Below the pieces are notes generated by a model. That model was given only the letters and a program-made list of their open reading frames with translations, ran no database searches and had not been told where the DNA came from. A DNA stretch of 64,000 nucleotides from Pyrenula massariospora (lineage: Eukaryota > Ascomycota > Eurotiomycetes > Pyrenulales > Pyrenulaceae). Positions 34,137 through 45,444 of the stretch are shown here, piece by piece. The DNA is taken from assembly GCA_021030905.1 (NCBI GenBank), contig JAGFMI010000005.1, positions 2,170,001-2,234,000 of the forward strand. The letters run 5' to 3'. The translations under genes were made by a program, and so were the position numbers. Every line of letters begins with the position of its first letter. Positions within the stretch are counted from its first letter, which is position 1.

Positions 34137-35057
34137 GGCGGAAGGTGGGAGGTGTGGCCGAGAGGGTCGGGCGGGGGGAAGGACTAAGTCTGCTGAAGAG
34201 CATTCGGTAGGGAACAGTGGAACATGACGGGTGGGAAGCCTTTAAAGCCTAAGTGCTAGCTGCTCAAGTATTTAGCTTCAAGAAAGAGCTCGAATTCTTG
34301 AGGTGCTGGGGAGAGAGAAATTTTTGGCGCGTGCGAGCAGTCACCGCGATCGTCAACGGAGAATCCGGGGATAAGGAGAACTGGTGGAAAGCTTGTTAAA
34401 AAGCTTGCCTGTCTTGGCGAACAGCGAAGCCCTGGAAAGAAGCTTTATAGCTTTGTAAGATTAACCGCCATTATTCACAGTATCGCTTCCACCTGTCTTC
34501 CTCCAGCTCACACCCAACTCGTCTTTCTTTCCATTCCCCATCCCACCGGCATCCCCGATAGCTGCTCTCCCATCATCCCTGACGATGACCACCTTTCCCC
34601 GCACCCGGAAATCCCTGGTTAGGGGCGGGAGACGGCATACTGTAGCTTCCCCCACACCCTCATCACGAAGATGTTCAACACAGTCACTCATTGGCCCCCC
34701 CCCTTCAGGCATTCACAACGGCAATTCGGCTGCTATTCGGAGGCCTCGTCAGTCTATCTACCACCAGCCCAATGGAATCACAGTCCGGGCATTCCCCGCA
34801 GGTTTGTACGACCTCCCCCATGGACGTGGGTCAGAGATCTATGGAGCCATTTCCACGTGTGAACCGATTCCTGCAGGCGATCTATCTAAGTCCTGCTCCC
34901 CTACCGTCTCACTCTCTCTTGTTCTCTATCTCCGAGTGCCTACGCCAGCACATTGTAGACAAGATATTCTGCCATTGTTCTTTTTCTTGACCGCGTTTTC
35001 ATTCTCTCTCATAAGTTGAACGAAGAAGGTTGAAGAAGAGCAAGAGGATTCTTCAAT
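34137..35057. promoter_or_regulatory. Divergent 5' region of TMEM170-like and MFS genes
   Basis: A 920-base region between divergent starts. It contains CT-rich stretches near 34900-35000 just before the MFS start, and several short overlapping ORFs without family features. Confidence 0.4.
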
Positions 35058-36856
35058 ATGGAGAAGGCTGAGCATCATTCACCTACCCGGGCGTCCGATA
35101 CCCCCAGCGACGATGCACCAATTCCCGGTCATAAACCAGGCACAATCGATTCGAATGAAAAGCCAGCCATCTCCTTCACCGAAGATATTGAGAAAACGGA
35201 GCACGAGATTCATGTACCTACTTCATTCACCGAGGACGAATACCGAAAAGTGATCCAGAAGCTTGATTGGAACATCATGCCTATGGTTCTGGTGCTGTAC
35301 TCACTCAGCGTGTTGGATCGTTCAAATTTGGGAAATGCGAGGATTGCTGGCCTTGAGGATGATATTAATCTTGGAGGGGATCGATACTCGTGGCTCGGTA
35401 TGTACGGGGAAAAGTCAATATTGGGTGGCCTGATAGTTTGCATCTATCACCCATTTCAAATACGTACAGCTGACACGAGGCTTGTTGATAGGGACCGTCT
35501 TTTACATTGCTTACATCTTAAGTCAATGGACGCAGATTGGCTGGAAAGCTTTCAAACCGCACAATTGGATCGCCTTTGCCGTTTTCGTTTGGGGAATTAT
35601 CTCAACATTACAGTCAACTGCTAAAGGTTGGGGCGCACTGATGGTCTGCCGCGTGGGGCTTGGTATAGTTGAAGCTATGTACGGACCAGGGGTAAGTTCA
35701 ATCTACGTCTCAAGCCGGCACGCAGGGGAGTTTACCCATGTTTCTGCATTCATATTCCCATGAAATCTTCTCGCAATCTATCCTACTCACGAAAAGAAAG
35801 GTTCCCATATACCTCTCATACTTCTATCCCCGCGAGCGCCTTGGCCTTCGCGTGGGCCTCTTCCTCTCCGGCTCTGCTCTCGCCAATGCCTACGGCGGCG
35901 CCCTCGCCTATGGTATCACCCAAAGCAAATCCAGCGTCGTCGCCCCTTGGCAAATCCTCTTCATCGTCGAAGGCGTCCCCACCTGCCTCCTCGCCATCGT
36001 CGCCTGGTTCTGCATGCCCGACTCCCCGGCCACCGCGCGCTTCCTCTCCGCCCGAGAGAGAGAAATCGCCGTGGACCTCTCCCTCCGCCAGCCTGGCGAC
36101 CGTGACACCAAAGGCCTTCAACCGAAACAACTCCTTGGTGCGCTCATGGACTGGAAATGCTACCCGCCAGGAATTATCTACTTTGGCTGTAATGTACGAT
36201 GTCCCATCCACTCTCACCAAAAAATGTACGGTTCTAACCAACTCCAGGTCTGCTTCGGCTCCCTCCCCCTCTTCCTCCCCACCATCATCTCCGAGCTCGG
36301 CGCCTTCAGCAAGATCCAGTCCCAAGGCCTCACCGCTCCACCCTACCTCCTCTGCTTCTTCACCATCATCACCGTGTCCTGGATCTCCGACAAGGTCGGC
36401 GTCCGCGGGCCCTTCATCTCCGCCTTCGGCCTCATTGCCGCAGTCGGGTACATCATCCAGGCCACCACCACCGGCGCCGGCGTCCGCTACTTCGCCATGT
36501 TCCTCTCCGTCATGATCTTTGTCTCGGTCGCCTGCGTGCTGATCTGGGTCTCCAACATGCACGCCACGGACTCCAAGCGCGCCGGTGCGCTGGCCATCTG
36601 CGCCACGTTCGGACAGTGCGGGCCCGTGCTGGGGACGAATGTGTTTCCCAAGAGCGAGGGGCCGTATTATCGGAAGGGCATGTGGATCAGTGCCGGGGCG
36701 TGCTTGTTGGTGTTTGGGTTGAGCGCCGCGCAGAGCTATGCGCTGTGGAGGGAGAACCGCACCAGGGATCGGAAGTTTGGGAAAGGGAGGGATGAGATGC
36801 ATACGAGGGTTACGGATGGATATGGGAGGGATGAGTACTTCAGGTATGTTATTTAG
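35058..36856 (+). CDS. MFS transporter, anion:cation symporter (allantoate permease) family
   Basis: Plasma-membrane carrier of the Dal5-type ACS family, usually for organic anions, vitamins or allantoate. Four exons: 35058-35397, 35492-35691, 35801-36193 and 36248-36856, phases consistent, 513 residues. A hydrophilic N-terminus of about 75 residues precedes the first helix and the ACS hallmark LDRSNLGNARIAGL. Then come TVFYIAYILSQ, CRVGLGIVEAMYGPG, PIYLSYFYPRERLGLRVGLF, FIVEGVPTCLLAI and the second-half helices ending GACLLVFGLSAAQSYALWRENR. Exons 3 and 4 are very rich in C-ending codons compared with exons 1 and 2, which also opens a long but meaningless antisense frame. The substrate cannot be told. 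Confidence 0.9.
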
Positions 36857-37947
36857 CGACTGCGGTGTGTACACTATACGGGTTTATTACCTCGCAATGG
36901 GCGTTTTCCGAGATCTTCGATCGAGAGTGATTAAGCGAGGGTAAAATTACAGTGAACATATTGGACACGGGAACACCCTTATGTCAATGTCGATTAGCTA
37001 TAGCAAAGGACATACAATCAAAGTGAAATGAAGATTAGTTTCAATGGTGAAAGTCTGCGGCCTCTGGAAACCACTATAATCCAGCACGATGCACCCCCCC
37101 GGACCAGACATCAAATTTTGAGAAGCTCCCTCGATGTCTCGTCCCTTTCACTCTATTGCTCCAAGTTACGCCCACGTCATGACTGGCAATTGTCGATTTT
37201 CGTCAGTTGACTCTCGCCTCGTCAAATCTTATCTGGTCGGCAAGGTCGACGTCCTGCCCTGGAAACACTGACCCGTGTTGCCGCTCTCTGGCTGTGAATT
37301 TATCCATAAGCTTTTGCATTTGCGGCAGTACGGGTGGAAGATTTGACTTCTCGAACTTTTTCTCGGTGAAAGTCCTGGTACAAAAAACATCCTTACCCTC
37401 GTTTTCTCAACAGCAAACTTATGCCCATTAAAGCCGCGGACAGCCTTTGAACCAATGTATCTCAATCTTTTTCGAGCTTGAGAGCATCGATTTTGAGCGT
37501 TCCGAGTCCGAAGCTAATTAGGGGTCGGAACACTTCTAGACTTCTGCTTCGTTCTGAAGAAATGAGATTGAGCATTATCGTGCTTCAGGTGTTAGGGCCA
37601 TCACATCTGACTGTGTGGGTGCATAAGACACCGCCGAGGAGATTACCTGACCCCTTGGAACATCATTGCCTCCCAGAAAGCGTGGAATTGGCAATGGAAT
37701 GTGTCTGCTGAACCTTATGACGTGTTTTCCGAAAGCTACACAACCCTGATCCGGTAATTCCTATGGCTCGTTAAAGCGTGCCTCGCTTGCGCCGTGCGGC
37801 AACATTGTCTGTAATCGGCTACATCTACATGTAGTCTGATGCGCTGTTTGGCAGTCATTAAACAGTAAATCACTCCTACGCCAGCGGAGAAGCGTGCTTT
37901 TGATGTACTTCAGGTCGGTCTTCGAACCAGCACGTCGAAATAACCCT
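36857..37947. other. Intergenic, 1.1 kb
   Basis: No supported gene. The minus ORF at 37761-37973 adjoins the pseudogene to its right and may be its decayed 3' continuation. Confidence 0.45.
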
Positions 37948-39105
37948 TTAAGGGTCTGTACAGTAGTACCCATAGTCTTCCCAAGGCTTTAAAGTTTGAC
38001 AGGATGGATAGACAGAGCTATTTTTCAAAGAGAAAATTGGTTCAATAACATCACCAAGACCGTTCACGAACAAAGTCAACGCATTTGAGTCCTCAACCAG
38101 GTCGACCCATCCCCCGTTGGAGCGATGATCTATTGCACAGTGTCTACGCGAGTAGGCATTGATATTCTCTGCCATGTCAATAAGTTCGAAGCCGTAGATT
38201 CGCTGTCCTCCCCCAGGCATACGGATGGCGCGGCTTAGTTGTTGCATGTGGTCGATGGTCTGAGCGACTAGCCAACTCATGATAGACCAAATGGTAATAA
38301 CGGCATCCTAAACAAAGAGGCTAGTGCTTCTAGGCTGATCTGAGAGAGGCATAGAGCCGTCTCGTAAGAGTAGATACACGGCAGAGCCATTGCGGCTACC
38401 TTTTCTATTGAGCGTAGGCATATTAGGTCGCCGAGTATCGATCGGAAACGACCGTGATGATTGCGGTCCGAGACCATTTGCAGAATTACATTAGATGTAG
38501 GAACTAATCGAGCTCTACGCTCGGTCTCAGTGGAGCTGTAAAGTAGAAGTGGTGTCTCTTCAGCTAGGCGGATATTTTTTCTGTTTGTGATTGCTGGAAT
38601 GAAGTAAGAGCGCTAGCAGTGCCCCATTGAACAAATCCGAGAGAAACTCTTATCCATTTCATAGGACCTGTGGTGATTTTCTTTGCTTGGGTATGATCAA
38701 GATGCTCAAGCCGAGAAGCCATTGTGCCCAAAGTTATAATTGCTTTTGGGCACCAGCCAACGATTGCCCGAGCGGAAGTAGCATCTTGAAGACTTGGTTG
38801 GTCTCAAGGAACTTTGGGCTGGCACCCATCACCCTGGTACGGGAGATATTTATCTTTGTCACTGCCAGATATTAGGTGCCACTGGACACAGCCATCTTGC
38901 TTTTACGCCGGCACCATCATGGAGGAAAAGTCCTTTAGGACTGCATGTCCTCCAGGTTCAACTAAGTAACGCGCGTCCATGAGGTCTGCAAAGACTCGCA
39001 ACAGTGCTTCTAGCCCTTCAAAGCTCCTCTTAGCATTGTCAGGAAGCCGTCGAGGCTGGGAACTAGAAGTCGTCGAGGCGTGCCTCGGTGGGACCCCTAC
39101 CGGCT
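37948..39105 (-). pseudogene. Degenerate ORF of unknown fungal family
   Basis: The minus strand keeps one reading frame from 39105 to about 38318 with only two stops (TAA near 38910, TGA near 38804), where about 12 would be expected by chance. It includes ALLRVFADLMDARYLVEP, GGHAVLKDFSSMM, ARAIVGWCPKAIITLG, GPMKWIRVSLGFVQWGTA and LLLYSSTETERRARLVP. Near 38318 the frame must shift by one base to continue as TIWSIMSWLVAQTIDHMQQ, GGGQRIYGFELIDMAENIN and HRSNGGWVDLVEDSNALTL, ending at 37948. The shift could be an intron (AAG/GTAGCC...TTTGTTTAG) but that interval is itself fully open, which favours a deletion. Both stops fit CAA-to-TAA and CGA-to-TGA. Family unknown to me. Confidence 0.65.
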
Positions 39106-39758
39106 AATACTCGGATGCTACGACTTCTGTCCCCTAGCAAAATCTCGTCCAGCCACATCCCTTAGAATGATAATATAAAACTATGCTTGGTTCCAGCTCT
39201 GTACACTAAAGCCATCTTCGAAGTTACATCCAGAGGCAAAGGAAGACGTCGATATCTACACCGCCACAGACTCCCGTCTTGCAAAGAAGCGCAGACAAGA
39301 AGTGAGGGCGCTGTCCTCACCAATCAGTGCAGGTTCGCCTTGCCGGCCACCGACTAGGGAAGCCAGGATGCGAGGACGCACAAGGCTCTCGCAGTTCTCA
39401 TGCATGCCTGGATCGGGCCTCGCTGTGGCCGCGGTTTGCTACGATTGGCTACTCACCCTTTCGTGAGGCTGTCGCTTTAGCGGTGGCCAACACTCGTGAT
39501 CCTTTTTAAATGCTCCTCTCTCCGCTCTCACCTTGATTTGTTCCATCTGCTTGATTCCTCTTTTTCTCGTCCTAGCCTAGGAGATACTCAAGGTCCCGCA
39601 GGACCAGGATCTCGGCAAGCCAACTCATCGAGAGGGTTTCCCGCTCACCCCGGACTCTTTGTCCGGGGTGACATCCTGTTGATTTTGCGAGCGGAGACGC
39701 GCTTCTCCGCCGTGAAACATCGATAGTCATGATCGTGCGACTTATGTAAATGAGTCAG
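39106..39758. other. Intergenic, possible 5' exon of C2H2 gene
   Basis: About 650 bases. The missing first exon of the C2H2 gene probably lies here, but I could not fix its ATG. No other gene is supported. Confidence 0.4.
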
Positions 39759-40505
39759 CAAAGGAGTATTTCCAGAACGTTTCGTTGTACGCCGCCAATA
39801 TCTCTTATTCAGACCAAAACGACCTCGATCCATATCAAACTTGCCCTCTCTTGACTCCGAAGTTGCCAAACACCGAACTGCGAAACCAAGGCTATTTCGA
39901 CTCACTTGAGCAAGATAGTTCGTCCTGGCTTGACGCTGCTTTAATTAACCCTAGTGCTTTCGAAGCTCCTACGGAGACGCCCTCCGATCTTACGACCCCG
40001 TCTTCAAACAGTCTCAATGATGGAATCTCGCTTCAAACTGGGTCAACCACAGATACCATCTCCAACATCTCACCGTGGGGCTCCTCCAACACCCCATTGG
40101 GAGCCAGTCCACGCAGATCGGCCGAGATATCGCGACAACTCCCCTTTGTCTGTGGTTACAAAGGATGTGATGCTAAGTTCGACAGATTCTATAAGTGCAG
40201 GTAGGCTTGTTCTACTACGATCGAGAAGCTAAACTAACAGCATAAGTCGTCACCGCAAACGCCATGAACGTGGGCATAAATGTACCTTCAATGAATGTGT
40301 TGCAGCTTTCCCAGATCAGAAAGATCTCAAGCGCCATATGTCAAGCGTCCATGGACACGAGAGACCATTCACTTGCCCAGAATCAAAATGCGAATATTCG
40401 GCATTTGGCTCAAAGAGGGGTTTTCCACGAAAAGATGAGCTCAAGCGTCACCTCCAAAGCCGCTCACATGCTCAGAGTTATGGAGAGTGGGCTCTTCCTA
40501 CTTGA
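39759..40505 (+). CDS. C2H2 zinc-finger protein, 5' end unresolved
   Basis: Exon 39759-40200 (acceptor GAGTCAG) reads an acidic Ser/Thr/Pro-rich region (PLLTPKLPNTEL, PTETPSDLTTPSSNS) and enters the first finger at VCGYKGCDAKF. A 40-base intron (GTAGGC...AAACTAACAG) in phase 2 leads to exon 40241-40505, which completes the finger (ISRHRKRHE) and adds CTFNECVAAF...LKRHMSSVH and CPESKCEYSAF...DELKRHLQSRSH. The three-finger spacing is typical of fungal C2H2 regulators, so it is probably nuclear. The frame ends with TGA at 40503-40505, inside the first copy of a minisatellite, so the C-terminus may have been changed by the repeat. The initiating ATG is not identified. Confidence 0.65.
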
Positions 40506-40605
40506 GAAAATCCTTAGATATCTCGAGGGTGGGCTCTTCCTGCTTGAGGAAAGCCTTAGTCTCGAGGGTGGGCTCTGCCTGCTTGAGGAAAGACTTAGAG
40601 ATCTC
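40483..40605 (+). repeat. Three-copy minisatellite, 42/39/42 bases
   Basis: Copies at 40483-40524, 40525-40563 and 40564-40605 share GTGGGCTCTTCCTGCTTGAG-like cores, differing by a few substitutions and one 3-base deletion. All lengths are multiples of three. In one frame they encode a leucine-rich 14/13/14-residue repeat (GLFLLEKILRYLE, GGLFLLEESLSLE, GGLCLLEERLRDLE) inside a plus ORF at 40264-40926. Confidence 0.9.
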
Positions 40606-42851
40606 GAATTATCTATGCCTCAGAAGGACGATTTTTCGCAGATTACAGGTCATTCGTTCGACTGCATATATGATGCCTGCCACGATTATAGCCAATTACT
40701 TTCATCTCATCTCCAAGAGCCAAAACAACGAGAATATTTAGGACCCCTGGATCCGCGGACCCTACTGGAAATTATATCCTTTGTTGACTCCTCCAATCGG
40801 CGGAGCTCTTCAATCTGGTTAGTGTCTATCGTTACTACATTTCTTCAACGTAGAGGTTGGACTGGTAATCCATCCTCAGCGTGGACTAATAGTAGTGACC
40901 AAGGAAATGAGCTGATCATGTCCTAAGCGGGGGGTAGGTATCGCTGAAAGCTGAGCACACGAGTGAGCTAGGCCAAATCTGAATTGCAGACCAGCTTGAG
41001 GAGATACCTACCCCCAGGAATTTGGAAGCCGAAGTTTGACCTAAAAGCTCACACAGTCTGTCGAAGTGGAGGGTGAAGCGTTACCTAGCAGACCCGTACC
41101 GCAGCTTAGAATCAAGCAGATTTTCTACTGCCGAGTACAGAGTACGTCTGCTGGGCCATTGATTATTGATCATAAAAGTACAACAGCTTGGGCGTTGAAC
41201 TTCCCACAGAGCAGACATTTACTCAGAGTTACTTCACGGTTTTCCAGATATTCATCAAAGTTTTCATTCAAGGCTACATAAGACGCCATGACACAATTGA
41301 AGATGCTATACATAAAGATCGAAGAACTTTCGCTGGAGCTCAAGTCGCCACATCACCTCAAATCTCCTTCCTCGCCACTCTCAATCTTGGTGGATCGAAC
41401 AACCCACCATTACTGGCGCCATTGTCCCAGCAATTCGCCAGAGTCTTACCGACAAGAGCACCAGCTCCGCCTTTGGTGGCCTTCGAGGCCGAATCTTGCG
41501 CGAAGGGAATCTCTCGCTGGTCTTACGCCTCTGTCTGAACAGGCAACTTACCGGTTGGTTGGAATCTCGGGAGACGTGATGCAGAAGCTATGTCCTGGGG
41601 GCTTGCTGGTCTATTTCCTATCCGTCCTTGCTTTTTATCGGATTGCTAGCGGACAGTCTCTCTTTGATCCCAGTCTGTACTCTTATTTAGCTCTCGCTCA
41701 CTCACTCGCTGAGGGCAACTGGTGGATCGTTTTGAGTCTGGATTCTCATGTAGCTCTCTCTCTCGCTGGTGGCAATCTGGTAGGTGTCTACTTAGTTTTT
41801 CTTACAGAGCTCTGACTCGTGAGCGAGCGAGCAAGGACCGGCAAGTCAATTCATTCAGATTCCACAAATTGAAATGTGCAAGCAGGCTTGCCTGAAGGTG
41901 ACTGACCAGGTACCTGTCTCTCTGAAATTTTACAAATGCCTCGGCTTGAACGGGCAAAAACAGCGAGAGCAACTCGCACCAGGCACCAATAATGCTGGTC
42001 AGACTCCACTGTACTCCAAGATTGCGAATAGTCGGCAAGTCCTCAAAGTAGATTTCTCGCCTCGTAGCATTTCGCCTTGCATAAAAGCCACTCAGAGATG
42101 TCTCCCCGGTCAAGCCTATCCGCAGGAACTGACAACAACGATGCTTATTCGACGCGTAAGTCTGCCATCGTCCAGCATTCGAATATCCAAAAATCGAGTG
42201 CCAGCTCGAGAACCAAGCTTACTAAGTAAATACCTTAGTAAGCGTGAAAGAAAAACACAGATCGTGTCGTAAAACGGCCTAGAAGATCTTTAGTCGAGGC
42301 GGTATGCTTGGAACACGACAACGTATCACAAGAAAAGTCCATACGAGGGGCGGGGAGAGCGCAATCACGCCATTTGAAAACCGCGACCAGGTCGTGGCGG
42401 AAAAGATCCTAACCTGCCACAAAGAGCAGACTGCCAAGCGCGCCTTCAATGATAGGCGAAAAGAAGCCGCGGTCCCTGCCTATCACGTATCCTTGAAGAT
42501 TCCCTGTTAAACCTAAGAAGATGCCGAAGCGTGGTCCACGAAATTCAGCATCGGCACGCACATCTCGCCTATCACAAAGACCCTAATCCTTACTAACACA
42601 CTTCTATGTTCTAGAACACTTCACTGTGATAAGTATCCCTTGAAACCCCTCTGTACCTAAGAACGACATCCTGCTACGACCTGTGAGTAGATGAGGCAAC
42701 CGATCGATTGATCAGGACTCTTTGCCCTAATTGGCACTGCTGTTCGACCTGGCGCGTTTCGAGCACTTCAACCTTCTCGACGGATAATTGTCTCAACCCA
42801 AGAAACCCTCTCAGCTGCACCGGATCATATCATTTCCAGGTCACTACAAAA
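40606..42851. other. Gene-poor stretch, 2.2 kb
   Basis: After the minisatellite, a plus frame remains open to 40926 with protein-like composition (CIYDACHDYSQLLSSHLQE) and could be a displaced C-terminus of the zinc-finger gene. From 40930 to 42850 only unrecognised ORFs occur (for example 41288-41815 and 41802-42113). Near 41690-41790 a short phrase (TAGCTCTC...GGCAA) appears twice. The last 150 bases are the 5' flank of the reductase gene. Confidence 0.4.
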
Positions 42852-44276
42852 ATGGGATCCCACGAGCCTTTCGTTTCTCCACCAACTCCCGCCTCCAGCC
42901 AAACCCCTTACTTCACTCCATGCCATGCTGTAGCTCCAGGAACTCCCCTCCCCCGGGCTGCGGGTTCGCCTCCCCTTCCCACCCTTTTCACGCCTCTGAA
43001 AATACGCGGTCTCACATTCAAGAACCGCATCTTCGTCGCGCCCATGTGTCAATACAGCAGCGCATCGACAATCTCCCCACCGCCTTCCATCCCAGGAGCC
43101 CTCACAAACTACCACCTCGTGCACCTCGGACACCTGGCTCTCAAAGGGGCCGCTCTAACAATCATCGAAGCAACTGCTGTCCAGCCCAATGGCCGCATCA
43201 CGCCTCACGATGCAGGCTTGTGGATGGACGAGCAGATCCCGGGTATGAAGGCAGTTGCTGATTTTGTGCATTCGCAGGGCGGAGCAATTGGGATTCAGCT
43301 TGCGCATGCGGGGAGGAAAGCGAGTACGCTACCGCCGTGGATTGCGACTCAGTATCTGAGTGAGAGGGGGATGAAGGTTCCTGGATCCGTCAGGGCGGAT
43401 GCGAGCGTCGGTGGATGGCCAGATGATGTTGTTGGTCCAAGTGGTGGGAAGGAGCAGGCTTGGGATCTGCAGGGTGGAGAGGGGGGGTTTTATGCGCCAA
43501 AAGAGATGAGCACAGCTGACGTAGAGGAGTGTGTTCGAGATTGGGCAAGAAGTGCGAAGAGAGCTGTTGATGCTGGTGTGGATGTGATTGAGATCCACGC
43601 TGCTCATGGGTATTTGTTGAACGAATTCCTCAGCCCGGTCACAAATCGAAGGACCGACAAGTACGGCGGGAGCTGGGAAAACAGGGTGAGATTTCTGGTC
43701 GAGATTGCAAACGCGGTCCGGGAAACTATACCGAAGGACATGCCTTTGTTTTTAAGAATCAGTGGGACTGAATGGCTCGAAGGGTCGGACGTTGAAAGAG
43801 AGGCTAGCGGAAGCTGGTCAGCTGATGACAGCATTCGTCTCGCAAGGATGCTCCCTGGCCTTGGTATTGACTTACTTGACGTTTCAAGTGGCGGCAATCA
43901 CCCCGCGCAAAGGATACAGATGCACTCTGAGTATCAAATTGGCGTGGCCGGCCAGATCAGAAAGTCAATACGAGCCGAGGGTCTGGATCTCTTGATTGGA
44001 GCTGTGGGTCTAATTACAGACGCCGAACAAGCTAAGTCTATTGTTGAGGAACCACACTGTGACAGCAAGGACGCATGTGCTGATGCTGATCACGAAGCAA
44101 TAGTCGCTAGAGATACGGTTGAAGAAGGATTAAGACAAGACGGTGCAAAGGCAGACGTTATTCTCGTGGCGAGGCAATTCATGAGGGAGCCAGAATGGGT
44201 TCTGAGAGTCGCATGGAAGCTAGGTGTCGACGTCGCATGGCCGAGCCAGTTTGGGAGGTCCAGATTCCTTAAATAG
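42852..44276 (+). CDS. NADH:flavin oxidoreductase, Old Yellow Enzyme (YqjM-like)
   Basis: FMN-dependent ene-reductase with a TIM barrel, reducing activated C=C bonds with NAD(P)H (family knowledge). Single exon, 474 residues. The barrel starts near residue 45 (LFTPLKIRGLTFKNRIFVAP, then MCQYSS with the YqjM-class Cys). Further motifs are YHLVHLGHLALKGAAL, IQLAHAGRKAS, the substrate-binding pair in DVIEIHAAHGYLLNEFLSP near residue 250, NRRTDKYGGSWENR, ISGTEWLEGSD, and the phosphate-binding ADVILVARQFMREPEW. An insertion of about 25 residues with charged DSKDACADADHE near residue 425 is unusual. The ATG at 42852 follows a possible 5' UTR splice acceptor (TTTCCAG). Confidence 0.92.
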   Translation: MGSHEPFVSPPTPASSQTPYFTPCHAVAPGTPLPRAAGSPPLPTLFTPLKIRGLTFKNRIFVAPMCQYSSASTISPPPSIPGALTNYHLVHLGHLALKGAALTIIEATAVQPNGRITPHDAGLWMDEQIPGMKAVADFVHSQGGAIGIQLAHAGRKASTLPPWIATQYLSERGMKVPGSVRADASVGGWPDDVVGPSGGKEQAWDLQGGEGGFYAPKEMSTADVEECVRDWARSAKRAVDAGVDVIEIHAAHGYLLNEFLSPVTNRRTDKYGGSWENRVRFLVEIANAVRETIPKDMPLFLRISGTEWLEGSDVEREASGSWSADDSIRLARMLPGLGIDLLDVSSGGNHPAQRIQMHSEYQIGVAGQIRKSIRAEGLDLLIGAVGLITDAEQAKSIVEEPHCDSKDACADADHEAIVARDTVEEGLRQDGAKADVILVARQFMREPEWVLRVAWKLGVDVAWPSQFGRSRFLK

Positions 44277-44592
44277 TGGATTTCTAACCCGACTATTGTC
44301 GTGGAGCAGAATTCTTTGACGAGAAATCCGTGCACTGCAATGCCTGCAGGATTGAGGGCCTGTGAAAAGAATTTCTGAACATTTTGGAATTTCCACAATT
44401 CTTTGTTCTTGATGAATGATGGTGAAAGGTTTTGCAGAGTTTAAGCGCGGCTAACAAGCGTCATGAAAACCCTCCAGTGTAGGGCTCTTTGCAAGAAAAG
44501 TCGTGCAAAATATTCGGGTGAAGGATAGATCTCCAATGTGTGATTCTCTTGCACGCTGTATAATTTTGGATAACGAGATTAGATGCCCAATT
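44277..44592. other. Short intergenic between converging genes
   Basis: About 316 bases separating the converging reductase and syf2 genes. It should hold both 3' UTRs. No gene is seen. Confidence 0.5.
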
Positions 44593-45444
44593 TTAGATGG
44601 CTGTTCCCCTTTCGAAGCTTTCACGTATATCCGCCGTATACTTGTTGTAAAAACGCGCCAGCTTCTGGTTGAATTGTTTGTTCTTGTCATTAATGAACGT
44701 GACATCTCCATCTTCATCTGCGTTCCTGCCTCTATCTCTTCTCTTTCGCAACCTTGACTCCTCTGCCTTTCGTAGGTCCTCGACCAGCTTGTCTACATTC
44801 TCTTTCTTTGGTTTTGATTCGACGAGATCTGTTCCTTCTCCATTCGCGTAGAAGGTGCCCTCCTTGTCGATCGCCACTAGCTCTCCACTCTCCAGTTCGA
44901 CCACCTCAAGCCCGCCACTTCTTGCGGCTTTCTCAATCGCCTCCCTCTTCGCCTCATCATACCCTTCAATATCTCTCTTCATTTCTCTCACCTGCCTCTT
45001 GTATATTTTGTTGCTCTCTTGCGTGTAGTCTTGAAAAGCCACGTCCTCCCGATGCCTTGCCTTTTTCTCCATCCGGCGGTCCCACTTCTCGCTCTCCTCG
45101 ACCGTCCAGTCCCATGCACGCTTTCGCTCAAAATCCTCGCCCGCATCCTCCGTATCCGCTTTCAATAACTTCTGGGAAGCAATTGCGTGCTTGCGAGAAA
45201 GTGCGGTCAGCTGACTGGGGTCCTGGCCTTGCCGATTCTGTTCGGCTGTTGCAGCTTTGAGGTTCGACGAGGCAGATTCTTTGGCGCGGTTTTGGAGGGC
45301 TTTAAAGCGCGCTAGGCGATCGGAGGTGGATGTTGAGGTCGATAGCGGCGGTGCAGAAATGGATGCTGGGGTATCGCTCTCTGGCGCTTCTCCGTCAGGA
45401 GAACCATTTGCTGGTTTTGGGCTCTTTTCTTCCGACAACGCCAT
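44593..45444 (-). CDS. syf2: Pre-mRNA splicing factor SYF2
   Basis: Component of the NineTeen/Prp19-associated spliceosome complex, nuclear (family knowledge). Single exon, 283 residues from the ATG at 45444. An earlier in-frame stretch lacks an ATG. The N-terminal 50 residues are disordered, followed by RLARFKALQNRAKESASSN, then the SYF2 domain: AWDWTVEESEKWDRRMEKK, DYTQESNKIYKRQVREMK, GTFYANGEGTDLVESKP, KENVDKLVEDLRKAEE and DVTFINDKNKQFNQKLARF YNKYT. Highly charged helices throughout. Length is normal. It lies head to head with the SDR gene, 410 bases apart. Confidence 0.94.
   Translation of the reverse strand: MALSEEKSPKPANGSPDGEAPESDTPASISAPPLSTSTSTSDRLARFKALQNRAKESASSNLKAATAEQNRQGQDPSQLTALSRKHAIASQKLLKADTEDAGEDFERKRAWDWTVEESEKWDRRMEKKARHREDVAFQDYTQESNKIYKRQVREMKRDIEGYDEAKREAIEKAARSGGLEVVELESGELVAIDKEGTFYANGEGTDLVESKPKKENVDKLVEDLRKAEESRLRKRRDRGRNADEDGDVTFINDKNKQFNQKLARFYNKYTADIRESFERGTAI

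Noticed and set aside
34585-35019. Plus ORF of 144 codons before the MFS gene
   Set aside because: Low-complexity Ser/Pro translation of a CT-rich promoter region, without family features.
35816-36874. Long minus-strand ORF of 352 codons opposite the MFS gene
   Set aside because: It is antisense to conserved transporter exons, is low-complexity, and is explained by C-rich third codon positions in the real gene.
41288-42272. Overlapping ORFs on both strands
   Set aside because: No domain, start context or splice partners that build a coherent protein.
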